Source: DROE01 sp964569865
Lineage (GTDB): Bacteria; Pseudomonadota; Alphaproteobacteria; Rhizobiales; Devosiaceae
Assembly (NCBI GenBank): GCA_964569865.1
Contig: CAZMVQ010000065.1
Span: forward strand, 1-13,049
Length of the DNA: 13,049 nt
Reading direction: 5' to 3'
How positions within the stretch are numbered: position 1 is the first letter of the stretch; every line of letters starts with the position of its first letter. The notes under the pieces are model-generated. The model had not been told where the DNA came from, did no database searches, and worked only from the letters and a program-made list of their open reading frames with translations. Made by a program: the position numbers and the translations under genes. This document shows positions 8,272-13,049 of this stretch, piece by piece.

Positions 8272-8324
8272 TGTATTAAAATCCTGGCTTTTTGCCAGCT
8301 TTTAACTCTGGGAGCAGTTAAATT
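8212..8324 (+). promoter_or_regulatory. structured 5' leader of the first ParA-like gene
   Basis: Successive inverted repeats fill this stretch. CGGAC/GTCCG lies at 8212-8229 with an ACTAAAAA loop. An imperfect stem at 8242-8261 has GGT and ACC arms. CTGGC-TTTTT-GCCAG lies at 8284-8298. TTTAACT/AGTTAAA (8301-8307 with 8316-8322) holds the ribosome site GGGAG (8310-8314) in its loop. CCAG (8295-8298) can alternatively pair with CTGG (8308-8311), which would break the third stem and cover part of the ribosome site. The layout suggests control of translation, but this is read by eye without energy calculation. TATAAT at 8180-8185 could be a -10 box, though no good -35 lies at the right distance. 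Confidence 0.4.
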
Positions 8325-9257
8325 ATGAAACACACACTTATATTGGTTGGAGCGGACAAAGGCGGCGTTGGTAAAACTACAACGTCACGGGCATTGCTGG
8401 ATTTTCTGGCTAGAAAAAACATAGTCGCACGGGCCTTTGATACTGAAAACCCAAGGGGAACCCTTAATCGGTTTTATCCGCAAACCACTCAGATAATCGA
8501 TTTGAGCAATGTTGCCGATCAGATGCAATTGCTGGACAGTATTGAAACGGCGCCTGTTAAGGTGACGATAGTTGACCTAAAGGCTGGAAATCTTTCCAAC
8601 GCTTTGCAGATATTTGACCATATCGGGGTTCTTGATGCGGCGGCTGCCGGCGATTTCAACCTTGGCCTTGTGCATGTGGTTGGCCCGTCAATCGCGTCTT
8701 TGGATGAGATGAATGAAGTCACCAACTACACCAAAAACATGAGCTATGTGGTGGCAAAAAACTTCATCAACGAAACCAATTTCTTTGAGTGGGACGATAA
8801 TACCTATCAGAGATATTTTGCGACACTTCAGGATGCAAAAGAAATTGAAATCCCCAAGCTTAACGAGATGGCCTATGAGCAGGTCGATTTGGCAGGGGTT
8901 ACGTTTTCTAACTTTACCGCTAATCGCGATGCTGCAGGCAATGCCGGGAATTTTTCGTTTGTGCTTCGCGGATATGTGCGCAAATGGCAAAGAGATCTGG
9001 ATGTAGAGTTTGAAAATCTGCAATTGATCCAGAACCTGTTGCACGGTTCTTCTGCAACCGGACAAACTGGCACACAACAGGCAGCTGCTACCAGCAGAGT
9101 ACAAACAAGCGCAGCCGCCCCTGGCAATGCACCGGTTACGGCAGCGGTCAGGGCTAATGTTGCTAAAGCATCCAATGGCAAGGCTCCAACAGGTAATGCG
9201 CCAAAAGTGCCCGCTGCGGTAAAAGCTGCACCAGTTCCGGCTGAGGCGCATAAATAA
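8325..9257 (+). CDS. ParA/MinD-like P-loop ATPase with canonical deviant Walker A
   Basis: This 310-residue cytoplasmic protein belongs to the SIMIBI class of P-loop NTPases (ParA, MinD, VirC1, TraL). The deviant Walker A motif KGGVGKTT is at residues 12-19, with the signature lysine K12 and the nucleotide-binding K17. FDTENPRG (38-45) is the Walker A' equivalent, and VTIVDLKAG (80-88) with D84 is the likely Walker B. The globular part ends near residue 240. A tail of about 70 residues rich in Ala, Pro, Thr and Asn follows and looks disordered. The ATG at 8325 has GGGAG ten bases upstream. Relatives are, as I recall, conserved on alphaproteobacterial chromosomes without assigned function, and no parB, parS or conjugation gene is adjacent. 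The cargo is unknown, so partitioning or positioning of some cell structure is only an inference. The next gene is a paralogue. Confidence 0.85.
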   Translation: MKHTLILVGADKGGVGKTTTSRALLDFLARKNIVARAFDTENPRGTLNRFYPQTTQIIDLSNVADQMQLLDSIETAPVKVTIVDLKAGNLSNALQIFDHIGVLDAAAAGDFNLGLVHVVGPSIASLDEMNEVTNYTKNMSYVVAKNFINETNFFEWDDNTYQRYFATLQDAKEIEIPKLNEMAYEQVDLAGVTFSNFTANRDAAGNAGNFSFVLRGYVRKWQRDLDVEFENLQLIQNLLHGSSATGQTGTQQAAATSRVQTSAAAPGNAPVTAAVRANVAKASNGKAPTGNAPKVPAAVKAAPVPAEAHK

Positions 9258-9282
9258 CTTTAGTTTTGCGTTAGAAGGATCT

Positions 9283-9335
9283 CGGGGATTTATGGGGTGA
9301 CCCAAAAACCCCCGGGGCCTGATTTTCATTTTTTT
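9283..9335 (+). terminator. possible terminator between the two ATPase genes
   Basis: CGGGG (9283-9287) can pair with CCCCG (9310-9314), or GGGGT (9294-9298) with ACCCC (9308-9312). The stretch then runs into GATTTTCATTTTTTT (9321-9335). The T run is offset from both stems by several bases, so termination may be partial. It would lower, not abolish, expression of the second ATPase, for which I see no separate promoter in the 101-base gap. Confidence 0.35.
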
Positions 9336-9358
9336 GATAACCATCCTTGTGGGGGGAT

Positions 9359-10138
9359 ATGGCTTCTGTTGTCCATATATTTTGCTCTGACACTGCGCGT
9401 ACGGGAAAAACCTTGTTGGCGCGGGTATTTGCAGATTTGAGCTCGTTGCGCCGTGAAGGCAATCCGATAATTTTTGATACGGATATTTCTGGGAACGGAA
9501 TTGTAAATTACTTTCCTGAAAAAACCTCTTTAATTGACCTTTCCATGGTCGCCGATCAGGTGAGGATGTTTGACACAATTATGCAACTTCATGACCCCAA
9601 CGGCCCAAGTGTAAATAAGGGGTCGGGTGCTGGCAAAAAAAGCAATCAGAGCGGAGTAATAAATTCCGCAGCCGGTTCTGACTTTGTTGTTGATGTGGCA
9701 GCAAGCGATCTGGGACGGTTTTTTGAGATGTTTAACGATATTGGATTTGAACGCGGTGCGGCGGAAGCCCGTCTGGACGTTCGGATCTATTATCTTGTCA
9801 ACTGGTCGTTGAAATCGTTGCAAAGAACCGAACAAATCCGCTCTTTGCTGAAAAGCAGCGATTTTTTTGCGGTACGCAATATGGGTATTCAGGCATTTTC
9901 GTTTACGCCAGCGCCCCATGAGGCCGATCTTGTGCCAGAAATTGATATTTCATTGTTCCTAAAGGCTCTTTCACCCAGTGTTTTTGGCCTGGTCAACGAG
10001 AAAGAATTTTCTTTTGCCCGATTTGCTTCAGGGGAATATACGGAAATTAAAACCAGGGCTAATCGGGAAATCTGGAATTTCCTTGAAGGAATTTATAATC
10101 AGACCAGCCTGCCGGCCCGCGGTTCTGTAATTAGTTAG
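9359..10138 (+). CDS. ParA-like paralogue with degenerate Walker A
   Basis: This 259-residue protein aligns with the preceding ATPase from its first residues. SDTARTGKT (10-18) falls exactly where the first protein has ADKGGVGKT. FDTD (39-42) matches FDTE, DLSMVADQVRMFD (60-72) matches DLSNVADQMQLLD, and FVVDVAA (109-115) stands at the Walker B place. G16, K17 and T18 of the P-loop remain, but the signature lysine is a threonine and both glycines are replaced (A13, R14). Nucleotide binding may survive while ParA-type dimer hydrolysis is doubtful. An extra low-complexity segment (about 75-107, Gly/Ser/Asn/Lys-rich) precedes Walker B, and the Ala/Pro-rich tail is missing. I chose the ATG at 9359, which follows a run of six G; a TTG at 9347 would add four residues without a ribosome site. 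A partner role to the first protein is inferred from duplication and adjacency. Confidence 0.8.
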   Translation: MASVVHIFCSDTARTGKTLLARVFADLSSLRREGNPIIFDTDISGNGIVNYFPEKTSLIDLSMVADQVRMFDTIMQLHDPNGPSVNKGSGAGKKSNQSGVINSAAGSDFVVDVAASDLGRFFEMFNDIGFERGAAEARLDVRIYYLVNWSLKSLQRTEQIRSLLKSSDFFAVRNMGIQAFSFTPAPHEADLVPEIDISLFLKALSPSVFGLVNEKEFSFARFASGEYTEIKTRANREIWNFLEGIYNQTSLPARGSVIS

Positions 10139-10168
10139 AGCAGTACCACATGCTTGGCTGGTTTGGGC

Positions 10169-10468
10169 TTATTCAGGTCGCTTTTCAATCTGATAGGCCG
10201 AACCGGCATCATCAATGGCATCGGGAATTCGCAGGCCGAGTTTTTGACTTTCAAATTCCTGGAACCATTCTGTCCATGGCACCATTTCTATACCGCCGAT
10301 CTGGTCATTTCCGGCCCCCTGCTCCTGCAGGTGGCGCTGTCCGAATGTCAGGCGCAGGCGGGCCTGAAAGCCACCATGTCCGTTGGGAATGGAGATGATG
10401 GCCGGGTTTCCGGCATGAGCGGCTACCCAGTCGCGAATTTCTTGATGATCTATGAGAATTTTTGACAT
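10169..10468 (-). CDS. small conserved hypothetical protein
   Basis: The 99-residue product starts DHQEIRDWVAAHAGNPA (7-23) and has PWTEWFQEFESQKLGLRI (64-81) in its second half. This matches my memory of a widespread small family of the form 'DHDEIRRWAEARGGxPA ... I(S/T)WDEFFExFEExxLAFLYQ', whose function is unknown. The order of the two motifs and the length fit, which supports a real gene. The ATG at 10468 has AGGTG just upstream on the minus strand; an in-frame GTG at 10477 overlaps that ribosome site and is less likely. It is third in line after deoD and the helical-repeat gene, 74 bases behind the latter. Its stop is 30 bases from the convergent end of the second ATPase gene, with no terminator evident between them. 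Confidence 0.72.
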   Translation of the reverse strand: MSKILIDHQEIRDWVAAHAGNPAIISIPNGHGGFQARLRLTFGQRHLQEQGAGNDQIGGIEMVPWTEWFQEFESQKLGLRIPDAIDDAGSAYQIEKRPE

Positions 10469-10485
10469 GATGCGCACCTGTTTTT

Positions 10486-10530
10486 AACTCGGTATGAGTT
10501 ATATATGGGATTGCGTAATGCCTAGATCAA
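10486..10530 (-). promoter_or_regulatory. possible promoter and operator before the small hypothetical gene
   Basis: On the minus strand TTGATC (10530-10525) and TATATA (10505-10500) are 19 bases apart, a long but usable spacing. The inverted repeat AACTC-ATACC-GAGTT (10500-10486) abuts the -10 box and covers the expected start of transcription, where an operator could lie. If this is real, the gene at 10169-10468 can be expressed apart from deoD. Confidence 0.3.
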
Positions 10531-10542
10531 GCTGGGCGGGCG

Positions 10543-11208
10543 CTATTTTTCACGCAGGTTTTTTTGTATCTGGAGGCTTTTCTTTAGTTTAAACAGGCGG
10601 CTTCGCTTTGGTTTGGAGGCAATGGCATTTAAGCGTTGATCAATGATTTTTAGCAATTGATCTTTGTTGTTGTCAGGAACAGTAACCGAGGCCAATTCTG
10701 CATAGGTGGGGAATTGATTGGGGGCAGAATGGGCCAAACGCTGCAACAATATTGGAGTTATTGTGGGGCTGAAATCCTCATGGGCGTTGAGTTTTGCAAG
10801 AATTGCCATCATATTATCACTGGCAATTACCGATGAGCGATCGGTGGCCGCCAGCAAAAGGTTTAGGTTGCTCATAAGCAGCACCGGTTCGAAATCACAA
10901 AGAATGTTCAGAACCTGCAACACCCCCCAAATCACTCGGCTGTCATTGGTTTGAGCTAGAGCGATTATCTGCTCTGTAAACGGTGTGATATGCGAAGGGT
11001 TTATGCGGCCAAGTTCATATATGGTTTTGATGGCATCATATTGGGCCGCCTTTTTGCCGGTGCCAGCGATCTCGATTAGCGTAGTCACCGGGCTAGATTG
11101 CGGGTTTTCAGACAGTTCTTTATCCAGCCCCTGAGCAAGTTCAATATTGGGTTGTTGATCCCTGCGTTTCAGGGATGATGCCAGGCGTTTCTCAATGGCA
11201 AGTTTCAA
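10543..11208 (-). CDS. alpha-helical repeat (HEAT/ARM-like) hypothetical protein
   Basis: The 221-residue product is almost entirely predicted alpha-helix, with amphipathic stretches of about 35-40 residues in series (roughly 54-90, 91-123, 124-160, 180-200). These resemble HEAT or armadillo repeats, for example AIKTIYELGRINPSHI and VIWGVLQVLNILCDFEPVLL. No catalytic motif is visible. The last 24 residues are strongly basic (KPKRSRLFKLKK), suggesting contact with nucleic acid or membrane. The start is a TTG at 11208 whose bases overlap the deoD stop (TTGA), so translation is probably coupled to deoD; I see no independent ribosome site. The N-terminus up to about residue 50 is polar and could be partly disordered. 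I do not recognise a named family, and a function in purine salvage is only suggested by position. Confidence 0.7.
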   Translation of the reverse strand: MKLAIEKRLASSLKRRDQQPNIELAQGLDKELSENPQSSPVTTLIEIAGTGKKAAQYDAIKTIYELGRINPSHITPFTEQIIALAQTNDSRVIWGVLQVLNILCDFEPVLLMSNLNLLLAATDRSSVIASDNMMAILAKLNAHEDFSPTITPILLQRLAHSAPNQFPTYAELASVTVPDNNKDQLLKIIDQRLNAIASKPKRSRLFKLKKSLQIQKNLREK

Positions 11209-11912
11209 AACTGATTGCCGGTATCAAGGGCTAATTCCACCATTTCACTCAAGGAAGACTGGCGCTGGCCTGAATCAATTTCTTCACCCGTGACCAGACA
11301 ATCGGTCATGGTGCAGATGGTTAGAGCTTTGGCATCAAATCGAGCTGCCAGCGTATAAAGGGCCGCCGCTTCCATTTCCACCGCCACTACATTGTGCTCG
11401 GGCAACAGGCCATAGGATTTCACCCCGTCCGGCACATAAAATATATCCGAAGAAACCACGGAGGCCACATGGCTGGTAAATCCGCGACTCTTGGCAAGTT
11501 CCACAGCAGTGCTCAGCAAGTCATAATCGGCAAAGGGGGCGTAGGTAAAAGGGGCAAATCTATTATTCATGGTACTATCGGTAGCGGCCGAAATGGCAAT
11601 GACCAAATCGCGAACCTTTACCTTTTTATTCAGGCCGCCGCAGGTGCCGACACGAATGAGATTTTTTACTTTATAGGTATCTAGAAGTTCATGAATATAA
11701 ATTGCCGCTGAAGGCTGACCCATACCAGTGGCCTGCACCGAGACTTTTTTTCCCTTCCATGTGCCGGTAAAGCCAAGGCAGTTTCTAACGCTATTGACCA
11801 GTTTGACGTCCTCTAGAAAAGTATCAGCAATCCATTTGGCCCGCAGCGGGTCTCCGGGCAATAAAACGGTGTCGGCATAATCGCCGGGTTTGGCTTCGTT
11901 ATGGGGGGTCAA
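11205..11912 (-). CDS. deoD: purine nucleoside phosphorylase (DeoD type)
   Basis: The enzyme splits purine (deoxy)nucleosides with phosphate into base and (deoxy)ribose 1-phosphate in the cytoplasm, a salvage step; DeoD-type enzymes are hexamers. With a start at 11912 the length is 235 residues, typical for the family. H5, GDPLRAK (20-26), IRVGTCGG (86-93), VEMEAAALY (178-186), D204 and R217 fall where the E. coli enzyme has its substrate and catalytic residues; the usual SDH at D204 reads TDC. The frame is open to an ATG at 11957, but that start has no ribosome site and adds 15 residues unlike family N-termini. The TTG at 11912 has AGGAG (11923-11919) six bases upstream and yields MTPHNEAKPGDYAD, so I prefer it. 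The stop overlaps the next gene by four bases. The gene is divergent from argC. Confidence 0.95.
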   Translation of the reverse strand: MTPHNEAKPGDYADTVLLPGDPLRAKWIADTFLEDVKLVNSVRNCLGFTGTWKGKKVSVQATGMGQPSAAIYIHELLDTYKVKNLIRVGTCGGLNKKVKVRDLVIAISAATDSTMNNRFAPFTYAPFADYDLLSTAVELAKSRGFTSHVASVVSSDIFYVPDGVKSYGLLPEHNVVAVEMEAAALYTLAARFDAKALTICTMTDCLVTGEEIDSGQRQSSLSEMVELALDTGNQF

Positions 11913-11918
11913 TTGGCG

Positions 11919-11923
11919 CTCCT
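11919..11923 (-). promoter_or_regulatory. Shine-Dalgarno site that decides the deoD start
   Basis: AGGAG on the minus strand is six bases before the TTG at 11912. It is one of the clearest ribosome sites in the window and favours this TTG over the upstream in-frame ATG at 11957. In the rest of the 11913-12056 divergent gap I see only weak promoter-like strings, such as TTGACG at 11983-11988 on the argC side. Confidence 0.75.
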
Positions 11924-12056
11924 GATAAATGGTAAAAATTAAAGTTGAATTTGGCATTATCTATGTTTTGTAGCAAGGGCGCTTGACGTTGGCGCATGAC
12001 AGGTTCAAACAGCAGCACTTAAATCATGTGCGAAAAAAATATCCGGAATAAAGATC

Positions 12057-12980
12057 GTGAGCAAAAAAATATTCATCGATGGAGAAGCTGGAACTACCGG
12101 ATTGCAAATCCGTGAGCGACTGGCTGATCGCTCCGATCTGGAATTGCTTAAAATCCCCAATGAAAAAAGAAAAGATATTGCAACGCGTACTGAATTGTTG
12201 AATGCGGCTGATATTGCCATCCTTTGTCTGCCTGATGAGGCAGCAAGGCAATCGGTTTCATTGATCACAAATTCTACTACCAGAGTAATTGACGCATCTT
12301 CGGCCTTTCGTGTTCATGGGGACTGGGCCTATGGCTTCCCTGAAATGCATAAAGATCAGAGCAAAAAAATTGCCCAAGCCATGCGGGTCAGCAATCCGGG
12401 CTGTTATCCTCAGGGACCGATTATATTTTTGGCACCTATGATCCGGGCCGGGATAATCTGTGCCGATATGCCCATTAGCGTAAATGCGATTTCCGGCTAT
12501 TCGGGTGGTGGACGCCAGATGATAGAAAGCTACGAGGCCATGGGTGAAAGTGCCCCTGTTTATTCCCCCTATGCTCTGGATTTTAATCACAAACACCTGC
12601 CAGAGATGACCCTTTATTGTGGCCTTGACGCCAGCCCGGTGTTTCAGCCGGCGGTTGGCAATTATGCTCAAGGCATGATGAGCATGATACCGCTTAATCT
12701 GGGGCAATTGGCAAATGCTCCAAAGGGCAAAGATATTCATCAGGTAATCGGTGAGCATTTGGCGGATATCGGCAAAGGATATGTGGAATTGATGGAATTT
12801 GAGGCCGGGCAGAAATTGGGTGACCTTGATCCGCAGTCGCTAAACGATAGCAATCGCATGCAGCTTTATGTTTTTGCCAATGATGATCGTGCTCAGGCAT
12901 TGTTGGTGGCGGTTTATGATAACCTTGGCAAAGGTGCATCGGGAGCGGCGGTGCAAAATCTGGATTTAATGCTAAGATAA
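12057..12980 (+). CDS. argC: N-acetyl-gamma-glutamyl-phosphate reductase (short type)
   Basis: ArgC reduces N-acetylglutamyl phosphate to the semialdehyde with NADPH, the third step of arginine synthesis, in the cytoplasm. The 307-residue length fits the short form of the family, distinct from the roughly 340-residue form. GEAGTTGLQI (9-18) is the dinucleotide-binding loop, C116 in SNPGCYPQG is the catalytic cysteine, KHLPEM (179-184) carries the conserved histidine region, and DNLGKGASGAAVQN (288-301) is the C-terminal signature. The start is a GTG giving MSKKIFIDGEAG; no other start lies nearby upstream, and the ribosome site (GGAATAAAG) is weak. It is divergent from deoD. No other arg gene is in the window. 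Confidence 0.97.
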   Translation: MSKKIFIDGEAGTTGLQIRERLADRSDLELLKIPNEKRKDIATRTELLNAADIAILCLPDEAARQSVSLITNSTTRVIDASSAFRVHGDWAYGFPEMHKDQSKKIAQAMRVSNPGCYPQGPIIFLAPMIRAGIICADMPISVNAISGYSGGGRQMIESYEAMGESAPVYSPYALDFNHKHLPEMTLYCGLDASPVFQPAVGNYAQGMMSMIPLNLGQLANAPKGKDIHQVIGEHLADIGKGYVELMEFEAGQKLGDLDPQSLNDSNRMQLYVFANDDRAQALLVAVYDNLGKGASGAAVQNLDLMLR

Positions 12981-13049
12981 TCCCGCTGACTGTCCTTAGG
13001 GTCAGGACCTATTAAATTCATCCATTCTGCGCCGCTAGATTTTGGTTCT
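12981..13049. other. right-edge non-coding stretch with a short hairpin
   Basis: After the argC stop, GTCCT (12992-12996) and AGGAC (13004-13008) form a five-pair stem with a TAGGGTC loop, followed by CTATTAAATT. It may be a weak argC terminator. No ORF on either strand is supported before the window ends. Confidence 0.3.

Noticed and set aside
8688..9578. 296-residue minus-strand ORF across both ATPase genes
   Set aside because: It runs antisense to the end of the first and the start of the second ATPase gene and across their intergenic gap. The product has no recognisable domain and a composition typical of antisense reading.
8325..10138. Plasmid or phage partition locus
   Set aside because: Despite the ParA-like fold there is no ParB partner, no iterated parS-like sites and no replication gene, and the neighbours are core metabolic genes.
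10154..10465. 103-residue plus-strand ORF opposite the small hypothetical gene
   Set aside because: The minus-strand product has the DHQEIRDW...PWTEWFQEFE pattern of a known small family and a ribosome site; the plus-strand reading has neither.
11913..11957. N-terminal extension of deoD from the ATG at 11957
   Set aside because: The 15 extra residues do not resemble DeoD N-termini and no ribosome site precedes that ATG, whereas AGGAG precedes the TTG at 11912 with ideal spacing.

Overview
The window looks like chromosomal DNA of moderate GC content from an alphaproteobacterium, most likely a member of the Hyphomicrobiales or a relative. Three things suggest this: a very long (1590-residue) NAD-dependent glutamate dehydrogenase, the short (about 307-residue) form of ArgC, and two ParA/MinD-like P-loop proteins of a kind I remember as chromosomal conserved hypotheticals in that order. 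This placement rests on recognising protein families by eye and not on a search. I see no rRNA, tRNA, CRISPR array or transposase.

Layout from left to right. On the minus strand lie an Atg22/UMF1-type MFS transporter (44-1405) and, upstream of it in the same direction, the giant glutamate dehydrogenase (1606-6378). A divergent promoter region (6379-6653) separates these from leuC on the plus strand (6654-8057). After leuC comes a gap of about 270 bases holding a tandem repeat, several hairpins and a possible tiny ORF. It leads into two plus-strand genes for paralogous ParA-like proteins (8325-9257 and 9359-10138). The first has a textbook deviant Walker A motif. The second keeps the fold landmarks but has lost the signature lysine and the glycine pair. 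Converging on them is a minus-strand cluster read as deoD (11912-11205), a helical-repeat protein (11208-10543) and a small conserved hypothetical (10468-10169). Divergent from deoD is argC (12057-12980). The last 69 bases hold no gene that I can support.

Metabolically the window mixes amino-acid metabolism (glutamate catabolism, leucine and arginine synthesis) with purine salvage. The least explained parts are the ATPase pair, the structured leader in front of it, and the repeats at the ends of leuC and gdhB. In both of those genes a short tandem repeat spans the stop codon with a period divisible by three (15 and 21 bases), so each full copy repeats an in-frame stop. Two start choices differ from the longest reading: deoD most likely starts at a TTG with a strong Shine-Dalgarno site, and the downstream helical-repeat gene starts at a TTG overlapping the deoD stop.
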